Below are positions 51,272-60,463 of a DNA stretch of 64,000 nt, one piece after another. Under the pieces are notes generated by a model. The model was not told the origin of the DNA, searched no databases, and worked only from the letters and a program-made list of their open reading frames with translations. The stretch lies in NCBI RefSeq assembly GCF_900142145.1, contig NZ_FQZV01000003.1, forward strand, positions 62,001-126,000. Direction: 5' to 3'. Source of the stretch: Geosporobacter subterraneus DSM 17957 (lineage in GTDB: Bacteria > Bacillota > Clostridia > Peptostreptococcales > Thermotaleaceae). The translations under genes were made by a program, and so were the position numbers. Position 1 is the first letter of the stretch. Each line of letters begins with the position of its first letter.

Positions 51272-52477
51272 ATGCCTATCTACAAATACAAAGCCATCGG
51301 CGTCAACGGACAGAGCCACCAGGGGACCTTCACTGCCAACTCACAGCAGGAAGTCATACAAATGCTTCGCAGCAGCAACAGCTATCCTGTCATGATCCAG
51401 GAAGAGGTTGACAGTCAGTTACGGGAGGTAAATCTTTTAGGTGGTGTCAAAACCAAAGATATCGCAGTATTTTGCAGACAAACCTATACCATGCTCAATG
51501 CCGGAGTGCCGATTATAAACTGTTTGGATATTCTGCGTAGTCAGACAGAAAACAAAAAGTTAAGAAATGTTTTAGAAGAAGTATACGAAGAAGTGCAAAA
51601 AGGCTTAACCTTTTCAGAATCCCTGAAAAAACATATGGATATATTTCCAGAGCTGCTGATCCATATGGTAGAGGCAGGAGAAGCCAGCGGTTCCATCGAT
51701 ACGATCCTGGAGCGCATGGCTGTTCACTATGAAAAAGAAACCAAGATCAACAACAAGATCAAGGGTGCTATGGTTTATCCGATCATCCTCAGTGTTGTAG
51801 CTACAGTCGTAGTAGTTTTCCTTCTGACCTTCGTCATGCCCACTTTCATAGGTATGTTTCAGGGAAGCGGTGTACCGCTGCCGCTGCCCACTAGAATACT
51901 CATGAAGTTCAGCGAACTTCTAAAGAATTTTTGGTATCTATTCCTGCTGGGTATTATTGCTATCGTCTATGGTGTTAAGCGTTATACCCTAACCACTAAC
52001 GGAAGACTTAAATTTGATAAACTGAAACTAAATTTCCCTATAATAGGGGGTCTAACACAGAAGATCATTACAGCACGGTTTACCCGCACCTTGTCTACCC
52101 TTCTGTCCAGCGGGATTCCGCTGCTTCAGGCTATGGAGAACGTGGCCAATGTAGTAGGGAACAAGGTAGCAGCTGATGGCATAATGAATGTGAGAGAAGA
52201 GGTTCGCCGCGGTGTTCCCCTAGCACCTCCTATCAGAAGACTAGGTATATTCCCCCCCATGGTGGATAACATGATTCATATCGGAGAAGAATCTGGTACA
52301 TTAGATGATATCCTGGACAAGACGGCAAACTTCTATGATGATGAGGTAGAGACAGCCTTGCAGAAAATGGTTACATTGTTTGAACCAATCATGATTTTGG
52401 TAATGGGTTTGATCATCGGTTTTATCGTCATTGCCATGGTGCTGCCGATGTTTGATATGCTGAAGACGGTTCAATAG
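51272..52477 (+). CDS. pilC: Type IV pilus inner-membrane platform protein PilC
   Basis: A 401-residue GspF-family protein with three membrane segments and two repeated cytoplasmic domains: FCRQTYTMLNAGVPIINCLDIL and FTRTLSTLLSSGIPLLQAMENV. It links the ATPases with the pilin fibre base. The ATG at 51272 follows GAGGTGATTAT and starts at the conserved MPIYKYKA; a longer frame from 51176 would translate repeat sequence. It lies 190 bases after pilT because of the inserted repeats. Confidence 0.95.
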   Translation: MPIYKYKAIGVNGQSHQGTFTANSQQEVIQMLRSSNSYPVMIQEEVDSQLREVNLLGGVKTKDIAVFCRQTYTMLNAGVPIINCLDILRSQTENKKLRNVLEEVYEEVQKGLTFSESLKKHMDIFPELLIHMVEAGEASGSIDTILERMAVHYEKETKINNKIKGAMVYPIILSVVATVVVVFLLTFVMPTFIGMFQGSGVPLPLPTRILMKFSELLKNFWYLFLLGIIAIVYGVKRYTLTTNGRLKFDKLKLNFPIIGGLTQKIITARFTRTLSTLLSSGIPLLQAMENVANVVGNKVAADGIMNVREEVRRGVPLAPPIRRLGIFPPMVDNMIHIGEESGTLDDILDKTANFYDDEVETALQKMVTLFEPIMILVMGLIIGFIVIAMVLPMFDMLKTVQ

Positions 52478-52676
52478 GGTAAGCAATTATATTGATTTAG
52501 ATCTTTATGCTTTTACTTGTACCTTGAACCTCGAATCTTGCACCAAAAAAGTTGTCTGTTAAGCTATATAAGCTTTAATATAAGCATTTATCATCAATCT
52601 CAAACGGGGGTGATCGCAGGGGGATATTCATAAATGCATTCATACATAAGAGAGAAAATAAAAGGAGGAGAAAGTT

Positions 52677-53087
52677 ATGATCAAAGTATTTACAAAAAGA
52701 ATGCACAACAGAAAGGGCTTCACGCTCATTGAACTGATTGTGGTTATTGCGATTTTAGGTATTTTGGCGGCAATTGCTATACCAAGATTTTCAAACGTTC
52801 AACAAAATTCAAAGTTAAAGGCCGACCATGCCACTTCTGACCAAATTATTAAAGTAGCAAGAATGATTGATGCAGAAAAAAATCTATCTCCAGGAGGTGC
52901 GGCTAGCTTGAGTGGTACAGAAGCATTTCCAACAGCTGGTGGTGATTGGACTGTTAATGGTATAACTTATATGACTGTTCCTTCTAGCCCGCAATCTGCT
53001 CCTTCTGCTGCATGGGGTTTATCATATTCACCTACCACTGGAAAATATACTGTTACTGGCCCTACTACAAATTATGTGGAAAAATAG
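52677..53087 (+). CDS. pilA: Major type IV pilin
   Basis: A 136-residue prepilin. Class IV leader ending in NRKG, cleaved before FTLIELIVVIAILGILAAIA, with the conserved Glu at +5; the N-terminal hydrophobic helix (about residues 15-37) is followed by a small variable domain rich in Ser, Pro and Gly. PilD would cleave and N-methylate it. A very strong AAAGGAGGAG site and an own terminator point to high expression, which fits the major pilin. Confidence 0.93.
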   Translation: MIKVFTKRMHNRKGFTLIELIVVIAILGILAAIAIPRFSNVQQNSKLKADHATSDQIIKVARMIDAEKNLSPGGAASLSGTEAFPTAGGDWTVNGITYMTVPSSPQSAPSAAWGLSYSPTTGKYTVTGPTTNYVEK

Positions 53088-53488
53088 GACGGCGATGAGG
53101 GGACGGGGGTATTGACACTTCCTATTGTAGTTAGACTCAGTCTAAGTAAACTGTGCAAAACAAGCTATAAAAAAGTCAATCTGAAAGAGGTTGACTTTTT
53201 TATTTTACAGGCATAAATGAAAACCAAATAACTTGACAAGTTAATTTCAGCAAAATTTGCGAGTTAACATTACGATGAGTTTAAATAACAAATAATCATA
53301 ATATGCTGTTTTGAAGGAATCAGGAATAAAAATAGGCGTCTTTATTATGCCAAGGCTTATGCTTGTATTTGACTATTTTAGGATCTGACTTTATAATAAA
53401 ATTACAGAAAATTTGTTTTAATAATACAACAATTCTACTTTTTTTGTTTGATACTTTTATTTTCACCTGTGCTTGAAGGGAGATTGTG
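53088..53488 (+). other. Intergenic region with REP-like remnant and pilA terminator
   Basis: No gene seen in 401 bases. GAGGGGACGGGGGTATTGAC (from 53097) resembles a GGGGACGG fragment found around REP-type transposases in clostridia. The pilA terminator is at 53169-53205. The remaining AT-rich bases may hold the promoter of the following minor-pilin genes. Confidence 0.5.
53169..53205 (+). terminator. Rho-independent terminator of pilA
   Basis: Eleven-bp stem AAAAAAGTCAA / TTGACTTTTTT with an 11-base loop and further T residues. Confidence 0.88.
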
Positions 53489-54997
53489 ATGTTGAGAAAA
53501 CACATTTATAATAATCAGGGTGCAATTATTCCATTGTCTTTAATGGTTTTTACGGTTCTTATAATACTCACCGCTGCAACAATGTCTATCAGCATTGCAG
53601 ATAATCGGTATAGCATTTATCAAAACAATAAAATGCAAGCTCATTACATAGCAAGATCAGGAGCTGAAACCATGGCTGCCTATCTGATAGAAAAATCCTA
53701 TCGTGAAAGTTTTACAAACATGAATAATTTACTTGATGATATCTCCAATAAAACAAGTAATGCTACAAGTTTTCTTGATGGTAATTTCACTATAAAAACT
53801 GTAAGAAAAACTGTTGGCAGTAAAGAAAAGCTCGATATTATTTCAACAGGAAATTATAGAGGGGTATCGGACAGCGTTACAGTTACGTTGGTAGTATCAA
53901 CTGAATCTGGCGGTGGAGCTTATAACCCATCTTCAGAAGAAAACGCTTTGGTAGCCTTATCAGAAGATTCTAACATTGCGTTAGAGTTATCCAGCGGAGC
54001 TTTCATACAAGGAGATGTAGCAATTAACTCAACAAAAGAAAACTCTATCAAATTTTCTGGAGGAAGCAATTATAATATCAGAAATGGTTCTCTTTATTTA
54101 AAACCTGGTACTGATCCAAAGATTGTCATATCCACTGACAGGGGTTCAACTAACGGAGAAGCTCCGCCTGAGTATAAAGTTCCGGGTGTCCCCAATGGAC
54201 AATGGTATAACAATTGGGCTTTCTGGAAAAATATCGAAAATGGGGTCAAGTTTTCTTCTATGCCATCTTATCCGTCATCAAAATATCCAGAACCAGTTTT
54301 TCCAAGTTTTCCAAATATAGACGAATTGCCTCAGCCGGCAAATCCTAATTTTACAACCCCTTGGGTTGAAAGCTTATATTATCCAATAACAGAAGATGGT
54401 TACTATAATTCAATACAGCCTAGCAGCTCTCGGACAATAACCATTGATCTAGCGGGAGGCAATCGTATTATACGAGTTAATAATCTAAATTTAACTGGAG
54501 GAAATATTGAATTAAAGAATGTAGGTGAGAATGGCAAACTGTTTCTTTATGTTGACAACTCATTTGCTTTAGGTTCAAGCAGGTCATTAAACGAAAATGG
54601 CATACCTGATAATGTATATATATATTATGCAGGAAGTCAAACAGTTCAAATTGACGGATCGTCTAAATTTTCTGGAAACTTATTTGTTAAAAACGCTGAT
54701 ATCAATTTTACTGCAGGGGCAAATATGAAAGGGAATATTGTAACTCTTGGGACATATGTAAATATTGCAGGTGGTTCATCTGCTCATGGTATGATACTTT
54801 ATGCACCGAGGGCTCTTGTCAATATGTCTGGAAGTGCACAAATAAAGGGCTCAGTCATAGCAGAAACTTTCAAACGTTCAGGTGGTTCGAATGCTGGAAT
54901 TATTTTTGCACCAACTTCTTTTTCTATTCCAGGCGAATTCTTTGGTACATCTGCGAGTAATATTGTCATTCGTTATGACCAAAATCCATGGAGATAA
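53489..54997 (+). CDS. PilX-like pilus protein with large C-terminal surface domain
   Basis: A 502-residue protein with a pilin-type leader ending in NNQG followed by AIIPLSLMVFTVLIILTAA; like PilX proteins it lacks the Glu at +5. After the N-terminal helix comes ARSGAETMAAYLIE, typical of PilX, and a long beta-rich domain with a proline-rich middle (PSYPSSKYPEPVFPSF) and Gly/Asn/Ser-rich strands at the C-terminus, like an adhesin or a bactofilin-type solenoid. It could be a tip or minor pilin. Start ATG with GAAGGGAG upstream (a GTG one codon earlier is possible). Confidence 0.78.
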   Translation: MLRKHIYNNQGAIIPLSLMVFTVLIILTAATMSISIADNRYSIYQNNKMQAHYIARSGAETMAAYLIEKSYRESFTNMNNLLDDISNKTSNATSFLDGNFTIKTVRKTVGSKEKLDIISTGNYRGVSDSVTVTLVVSTESGGGAYNPSSEENALVALSEDSNIALELSSGAFIQGDVAINSTKENSIKFSGGSNYNIRNGSLYLKPGTDPKIVISTDRGSTNGEAPPEYKVPGVPNGQWYNNWAFWKNIENGVKFSSMPSYPSSKYPEPVFPSFPNIDELPQPANPNFTTPWVESLYYPITEDGYYNSIQPSSSRTITIDLAGGNRIIRVNNLNLTGGNIELKNVGENGKLFLYVDNSFALGSSRSLNENGIPDNVYIYYAGSQTVQIDGSSKFSGNLFVKNADINFTAGANMKGNIVTLGTYVNIAGGSSAHGMILYAPRALVNMSGSAQIKGSVIAETFKRSGGSNAGIIFAPTSFSIPGEFFGTSASNIVIRYDQNPWR

Positions 54998-55040
54998 ACC
55001 ATACTCTGAGGAATTCTTTTTGAAAGGCTGTGAATTAAAT

Positions 55041-55376
55041 ATGGGATATTATCATAATAAGAAAGGATATTTATTGATTGAGATCATAATAGGTATAACC
55101 TTATTCGGACTTATCTCAGTAAGCTTAATTCCGATATTAACCAATCAGTTTATTCATATAAATCGTTCAGGACGCAGAACAGAAGCCTTATATGATAATC
55201 AGAAGACTATCGAAAGCAATTCTGCTTTGAATCTTTCAAGCTAGAATATAACCATTACATTTGATCGTAGGAGTCTTGACATTAATGTTGATGTATTCAA
55301 AGTTGAAGATGAGTACGACAAAAATGGTAGCAAAGCCACAATTGGTTATTTCAAAGCGAACTTATCAGGTTTATAA
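55041..55376 (+). pseudogene. Minor prepilin gene with one in-frame amber codon
   Basis: The first 67 codons give a normal prepilin N-terminus, NKKG then YLLIEIIIGITLFGLISVSL with Glu at +5. TAG at 55242-55244 stops it after NLSS. The same frame then stays open for 43 more codons (NITITFDRRSLDINVDVFKV, EDEYDKNGSKATIGYFKANL) to TAA at 55374-55376. These residues look like the end of a minor pilin. So a single nonsense mutation, a sequencing error or read-through are possible; the 67-residue product alone would lack most of its head domain. Confidence 0.78.
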
Positions 55377-55413
55377 GCATCAAGCTATAGAATAAGATAA
55401 GGTGGTTACATTT

Positions 55414-55956
55414 ATGAACAGGTTTACTCAATGGAGTGCAAAAGGGGTAACACTAATTGAGCTTCTGATTGCTATTGCCTTGGTAAGTATTGTTTTTACT
55501 GTGTTATTTTCTCTATTCTTCTATGGAAACAACACATTCATTATAAGCAGCAGCCAATATGATCTCCAAAGCGAGGTACGCTTAGCCATGGATATAATTA
55601 TTAAAGAGGTTCGTTTTGCTTCCTATCTAGAACTAATAAATGTATCCGAAGCCTGTGATACTAATCTTCATGAAAGTGGATTCAGTTACTTTTATTTATC
55701 TGATGGTAAACTTTTTCATGTTAAATATGATAAAACGTCAAATCTTTACCATACTTTCACTTACGGTAGTCATATAAATACTGCTTCAAGTATTTTTAGT
55801 AAAATTAACCCTACAACCTTGAAACTTAAAATATTAAGTGAACATATGAATAAAGCATATAATGGACAAACCGAAATCAGCTTATTAAACTTGAAGGCGG
55901 ATGGAAATAGTATAATAGGTTCTGATAACTTAGGGCTAAAGTATATACAAAACTAA
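55414..55956 (+). CDS. PilW-like minor pilin
   Basis: A 180-residue prepilin with leader WSAKG, cleaved before VTLIELLIAIALVSIVFTVL with Glu at +5, followed by a PilW-like helix (SSQYDLQSEVRLAMDIIIKEVR). Its C-terminal half is a beta domain. AAGGTGG is 8 bases before the ATG at 55414. It ends the first minor-pilin cluster. Confidence 0.85.
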   Translation: MNRFTQWSAKGVTLIELLIAIALVSIVFTVLFSLFFYGNNTFIISSSQYDLQSEVRLAMDIIIKEVRFASYLELINVSEACDTNLHESGFSYFYLSDGKLFHVKYDKTSNLYHTFTYGSHINTASSIFSKINPTTLKLKILSEHMNKAYNGQTEISLLNLKADGNSIIGSDNLGLKYIQN

Positions 55957-56300
55957 TTTGATAGTTAATAAGCTTATAATACTTTGTCTATTATATATGT
56001 CAGGAATTTACATTTTTGCAAATGTTAGCGATTGTGATTATTATTTTCTGAGCTAAGCATCTACTATTGATCAAGCGGTTGGTCTGACCATAGCAGCAAA
56101 GAGCATTTGATTTGTGAAATTATTGACTACTTAGAAATATTAATACATAAGTGAGTCAGAAGAATCAGTTCTTTTTGACTCATTTTCGTTATTTCGAATT
56201 CTAGCTAATTTTATTGTTTTCCCTAAAACTGTGTATTTTTCAGTATGATGGTATAATTTTCTAGAAATATTCAACTACTTTTTATGGGGGGAAGAGGATT
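55957..56300 (+). other. Intergenic region with a terminator and the pilD promoter
   Basis: No gene seen in 344 bases. TGAGTCA (56152-56158) with TGACTCA (56176-56182), with inner GAA / TTC pairing, then TTTTCG, is a likely terminator of the minor-pilin genes. A TATAAT at 56252-56257 may serve pilD. Confidence 0.55.
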
Positions 56301-57062
56301 GTGGCGATCATTATATTTATTTTTGGACTACTCATCGGATCTTTTTTAAATGTATGTATTTACCGCATTCCTATAGAGAAATCCATCATTTTTCCCTCTT
56401 CCCATTGTCCAAGCTGTCAGAGGTCATTAAAGGTACTAGACCTCATACCTGTTATCAGTTATGGGCTGCATAGGGGAAAATGTCGATATTGCAGAAGCAG
56501 GATTTCTATACGGTATCCTTTTTTCGAGTTATTGACAGCTATTATTTTTTTATTGTTATATAGTGTTTTTGGATTAACGTTCGAGTTTTTCTTTTTTGGC
56601 TTTCTAGCCAGTTTATTGATTATCATCACGGGGATTGATTATGATCATCAGATTATACCCGATGGGATTGTGCTGCTGGGCACAATCGCTGGCTTTGCAT
56701 ACATAGCTTACAATCATTTTGTACTTAAAGCACCGCTCAGCTTGCTCAGTCATTTAGGCGGGCTGCTCATAGGTGGGGGAGTCTTCTTATTGATCGCCGT
56801 GGTTTCCAACGGCGGCATGGGTGGGGGAGATATCAAGCTCATGGGGATGCTGGGGCTTTGGCTGGGCATCCGGGGAATATTGATGACCATGTTTTTTTCT
56901 TTTATCCTTGGTGCAGTTTTATCTGTATTTTTGTTGGCAGCAAAGCTGAAAAGCCGCAAGGAAGCGATCCCCTTCGGTCCTTTTATCGCCATCGCTGCAT
57001 TGATTACTATATGCTTTCAAGATGACTTATGGATTTTGTACCTGCAAAGGTTTATGCAATAA
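56301..57062 (+). CDS. pilD: Prepilin peptidase/N-methyltransferase PilD
   Basis: A 253-residue polytopic aspartic protease that cleaves and methylates prepilins. Zinc-binding cysteines CPSC and CRYC lie in the first loop (about residues 36-68); the two catalytic Asp are in GIDYDHQIIPDGI and GGMGGGDIKLMGMLG. About seven membrane segments. The start is GTG after GAAGAGG. It serves the prepilins on both sides. pilM follows 18 bases on. Confidence 0.95.
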   Translation: MAIIIFIFGLLIGSFLNVCIYRIPIEKSIIFPSSHCPSCQRSLKVLDLIPVISYGLHRGKCRYCRSRISIRYPFFELLTAIIFLLLYSVFGLTFEFFFFGFLASLLIIITGIDYDHQIIPDGIVLLGTIAGFAYIAYNHFVLKAPLSLLSHLGGLLIGGGVFLLIAVVSNGGMGGGDIKLMGMLGLWLGIRGILMTMFFSFILGAVLSVFLLAAKLKSRKEAIPFGPFIAIAALITICFQDDLWILYLQRFMQ

Positions 57063-57080
57063 ATATGAGGGGGTAGCAGC

Positions 57081-58160
57081 TTGAAAAGGAATTCTATGTC
57101 CATAAACGAAAAAGAACTATTGTCTTTAGACATTGGCACCCATAGCATGAAGATCCTTGTGGGAAAGAGAGACAAAGATATGATTTTGCTGGATAAAGCC
57201 TTCACTGTACCGATACCTGCTGATGTTTATCAGGACGGACAGATTCAGGATATGCAAAAGCTAAAGGATATCATTGAAGTCGCCCTGCAAACAAATAAAA
57301 TCCGTACAAAGTCCGTGGTGTGTACATTGGAGAGCAGCAGCATCATCACACGCGAAATTGTTTTGCCGTTGGTAAAAGCCCAAGAGCTTAAAGAAATGAT
57401 CGGTTATGAAATCCAGCAGTATCTTCCTATAGAACTGGATCAATACATAATTCAGTATAAGCTGTTGGAGGAGTTGAAAGAAGGGGATACCAAACATGCC
57501 AACATCCTGGTGGCTGCATTGCCCCGGCTGATCGTAGAGAAGTATCTTGCTCTTATAGAAAGCTTAAATATGAAGCCTGTTGCATTGGACATACACTCCA
57601 ATGCAGTCACAAAGCTGCTAGACCCTGCCCACCAGATCAATAAGGGAGAGACCATTGCAAACAAGACCATAGCAGTCATCGACATCGGTCATCAACAGAT
57701 GAACGTAACCCTTATAGACAACGGGAATTTTAAATTCAACCGGCTGTTGAATATGGGCGGAAAGGATATAGAGCAAAACCTGATAAACTTTTTAGATATT
57801 TCATTAGAGCAGGCAAGGATCAAAAAGCTTGAGGCCAAGGACATCTCAGCAGGAGTGGGCGACTATTCAGATGAATCCAGGATGCTCAACATCATCAAAT
57901 CCAGCATTGACACATGGATTGATGAAATTGAGCGGGTATTTAAATATCATATGACAAGGCATACAGGGAATAAGATAGACACCATCTACTTGTATGGCGG
58001 AAGCACTAATCAAGCGGGTATAGAGCAGTACATGGAAGAAGCATTCAACATTCCTACCCGTACAATAAAGAGCATCAGCAATATCAATACTTCAAATATC
58101 AAGGGAAATATAGATATCACCCGCTATATCAATGCCCTTGGCGCAATGATCAGAAGGTAA
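57081..58160 (+). CDS. pilM: Type IV pilus protein PilM
   Basis: A 359-residue cytoplasmic actin-like protein that binds the N-terminus of PilN. ATPase-fold motifs are SLDIGTHSMKILVG, IAVIDIGHQQMNV and IYLYGGSTNQAG; PVALDIHSNAVTKL lies between. The start is TTG after GGGGGTAGCAGC. It is followed by pilN and pilO in the usual order; pilP and pilQ, which serve an outer membrane, are absent, as expected for a Gram-positive. Confidence 0.94.
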   Translation: MKRNSMSINEKELLSLDIGTHSMKILVGKRDKDMILLDKAFTVPIPADVYQDGQIQDMQKLKDIIEVALQTNKIRTKSVVCTLESSSIITREIVLPLVKAQELKEMIGYEIQQYLPIELDQYIIQYKLLEELKEGDTKHANILVAALPRLIVEKYLALIESLNMKPVALDIHSNAVTKLLDPAHQINKGETIANKTIAVIDIGHQQMNVTLIDNGNFKFNRLLNMGGKDIEQNLINFLDISLEQARIKKLEAKDISAGVGDYSDESRMLNIIKSSIDTWIDEIERVFKYHMTRHTGNKIDTIYLYGGSTNQAGIEQYMEEAFNIPTRTIKSISNINTSNIKGNIDITRYINALGAMIRR

Positions 58161-58172
58161 AGGGGGAGAAGC

Positions 58173-58721
58173 ATGAGAGACTTAAACTTTTTTGAACCCT
58201 ATGTACTACAGCATCAGGGCAGGGAAAAAAAGCAAAGGCTTTTTATGGTTACTGCAGTGATATCGCTTGTTGCTGTGATTGCTTTCCCAGTATTTAATCT
58301 GGTTTATGGTTATCAGATGAAAAGGGACATTCAGGATATGAAGAATACGCTGGCTTCCGCAGAGGCTAAGGAAAGATTGCAAAGGATAGAAGCAAAGCAG
58401 GCTAAGCTGGATGAGATTAAGAAAATACTGCCCATTGTGGAAAACAGTGATAAAGAAATACAAAAAATAGATATTTTGGATGAGCAGATCGTGCAAACGA
58501 TAGTCGATGCCATACCAAAGGATCTGCAATTTTCAAGCTTTATGCTTTCGGACACCCAGGCAACAGTTTCTGGAAAGGCAAGGGATAAATCGGCTATTGC
58601 AGAGTTGGAATATAACCTGCGCATCAGTAAATATTTTACAGATATATTCGTATCAAATATAGCTTTCAAAGAAGGTATATATGACTTTGCTCTGCAATTC
58701 ACAGTAAAGGATGTGAATTAG
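58173..58721 (+). CDS. pilN: Type IV pilus protein PilN
   Basis: A 182-residue bitopic protein: the PilM-binding N-terminus RDLNFFEPY, one membrane segment (FMVTAVISLVAVIAFPVFNL, about residues 24-43), a coiled coil of AEAKERLQRIEAKQAKLDEI, and a small outside domain (FSSFMLSDTQATVSGKARDK). AGGGGGAGAAGC precedes the ATG. Stop and next start are 1 base apart. Confidence 0.9.
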   Translation: MRDLNFFEPYVLQHQGREKKQRLFMVTAVISLVAVIAFPVFNLVYGYQMKRDIQDMKNTLASAEAKERLQRIEAKQAKLDEIKKILPIVENSDKEIQKIDILDEQIVQTIVDAIPKDLQFSSFMLSDTQATVSGKARDKSAIAELEYNLRISKYFTDIFVSNIAFKEGIYDFALQFTVKDVN

Positions 58722-58722
58722 T

Positions 58723-59907
58723 ATGAAGCTGACAAGACGAGAAAGAACTTTAGTTACCTTGTTAGGTGTTGTGGTTTTTTTGTGGGGTTATTATCAGTTT
58801 CTTATTACACCCCAATTGCTTTGGGTAGAGGGCTTAAAGCAGGAAAACCAAAAAATGAAAGCAGAGATGACTCGGTTGGAAAATGCGGCTGCTGTGGAAA
58901 AACAGCTGGATGATAGTATTTTCGAAACCAATGAACAGATTCGAAAAATTACAGGAAAGTATTTTACAGATACAGAGCAGGAGGAGTTTATTCTTCTCTT
59001 TAACGAATTTTTTCAGGATCCCAGCTTTAAAGTCCTGAATATCGCTTTTACACCTCCTGCTATGGAAAAGCTAGGGGAGATTGAGATCGAAGCTTCTTCT
59101 ATAAATTTATCCTATGAAGGCAGCTATCCTGCACTGATGAATCATCTGCAGACATTTTGGAAGTTTCAGAAGAAGATCATCGTCAAAAACATTAATATGA
59201 CCAGTAAAGAAGACGGAAGCCTAACCGGGAATATACAGTTGTCCTTTTATAGACTTCAGAACAGTCCTGATTTAAAGGATGATTTGTTCCGCTGGTACAT
59301 AGATGAGGATTTCTTCAAAGAAAATCCATTTTCGGCCATGGCACCTCAGGGCGGGCTAAAAATTAACTACCTTTTTATAGGGGGAGACCCTACGAAGCTT
59401 GTCAATGCAACCTATAAGCCTTTTGCAGATATCGCAGGCCATTGGGCACAGACAGAGATCAATGATTTTGGCAGCAAGTTTTATGTAAGAGGAGATTTGG
59501 AGAATAACTTCAAGCCCGATGAACCTATGTCCAGAGGAGAATTTGTCATCATGCTGGATAAGATCTATCAATGGCCAATGCCTGAAAGTCAAATAGATCT
59601 CACCAAGTTTGAGGATTATGGCACATTGGGCAGCTACGAGAACTCTATGGCTAAAGCGATCTTTAAGGGATATTTAGGCGGTTATGTGGCAGGCTATCAG
59701 GACAATACATTACGGCCTCGGGCGCCGATCACCTATGAAGAAGTAGAATTTATCATGGGTTCTGTACTGTCAAAACCGGATTTTAGCTGGAATGAGATGG
59801 GCCAAAAGTTACTGGTAGAGAAAAATATAGTTTCCAACGGATTGGAAAACAAGAACGCCTATTTGACAAGGGCAGAAGCCGTGTATTTGTTATATCATAC
59901 TAAATAA
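58723..59907 (+). CDS. pilO: PilO fused to three C-terminal SLH repeats
   Basis: A 394-residue protein. Residues 1-185 are PilO-like: one membrane helix (TLVTLLGVVVFLWGYYQFLI), a coiled coil (GLKQENQKMKAEMTRLEN) and a ferredoxin-like domain with SYPALMNHLQTFWKFQKKII. From about 230 to the end come three SLH repeats: YKPFADIAGHWAQTEINDFG with FKPDEPMSRGEFVIML; FKGYLGGYVAGYQDNTLRPR with APITYEEVEF; and LLVEKNIVSNGLENKNAYLT with RAEAVYLLYH. SLH domains bind pyruvylated cell-wall polymer. The pilus alignment complex would be fixed to the wall. The third repeat is at the end of the operon; a terminator follows. Confidence 0.93.
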   Translation: MKLTRRERTLVTLLGVVVFLWGYYQFLITPQLLWVEGLKQENQKMKAEMTRLENAAAVEKQLDDSIFETNEQIRKITGKYFTDTEQEEFILLFNEFFQDPSFKVLNIAFTPPAMEKLGEIEIEASSINLSYEGSYPALMNHLQTFWKFQKKIIVKNINMTSKEDGSLTGNIQLSFYRLQNSPDLKDDLFRWYIDEDFFKENPFSAMAPQGGLKINYLFIGGDPTKLVNATYKPFADIAGHWAQTEINDFGSKFYVRGDLENNFKPDEPMSRGEFVIMLDKIYQWPMPESQIDLTKFEDYGTLGSYENSMAKAIFKGYLGGYVAGYQDNTLRPRAPITYEEVEFIMGSVLSKPDFSWNEMGQKLLVEKNIVSNGLENKNAYLTRAEAVYLLYHTK

Positions 59908-60463
59908 AGAGAAGGATTGTATGCTTAAACTCAACTGCACATAATACATCTAGAAAAACTATGATAAAATCATCTCAAACAAATATTTGAGGTGATCTTT
60001 TTTATGGTAAGGACTCTAAATCAAATTATTCACTTTCCCATGTCCTCTCTGTTTTTCTCTGTAAGCATATAAGATATTTGATATCAACTATCCTTTACTA
60101 GCATGTCCAATTGTTTAGGGACTTTACGTTCACTTTTGCTCGGCCAATTGTCATTAATTTTTTGATCTTCTTTATGTGATACAGATGAGCAAACTACCAT
60201 GATACATTTTGCTTACAGAATATTTTGGGATAATCATATAGATTTGCTTATGAGGGATTTTTACAATTTATTTCAAAATATTTAATTTTTTTTGCATAGA
60301 GAAAAGGATTTTTTTGGTAAATATAGAATACATTAGCATGTGATAATCGTAAAAAGATAGATGTGGACAGCATATGTGTATGTAGGTATATTGGGTTACG
60401 GGTAGACACAATGGTTAGCCCCTGCTAAATCGTTTTTTCTCTGAAAGTTAAGGTGGGGTGTTC
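59908..60463 (+). other. Long intergenic region between the pilus gene clusters
   Basis: No convincing gene in 556 bases. It holds the terminator at 59969. A 38-codon open frame on the minus strand (60084-60200, start MVVCSSVSHKEDQKIN) reads like coding sequence but lacks a clear ribosome site, so it may be a gene remnant. The last 150 bases, AT-rich with GGGTAGACACAATGGTTAGC, may hold the promoter of the second minor-pilin operon. Confidence 0.5.
59969..60004 (+). terminator. Rho-independent terminator of pilD-M-N-O
   Basis: Eleven-bp stem ATCATCTCAAA / TTTGAGGTGAT (one G-U pair) with loop CAAATA and a T run. Confidence 0.88.

Noticed and set aside
55242-55244. TAG as a pyrrolysine codon
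   Set aside because: No PYLIS-like hairpin, methyltransferase context or pyl genes are visible; a nonsense mutation or error is simpler.
60084-60200. Thirty-eight-codon minus-strand frame (MVVCSSVSHKEDQKIN...)
   Set aside because: It reads like real protein but has no clear ribosome site and no family match; kept only as a note in the intergenic entry.
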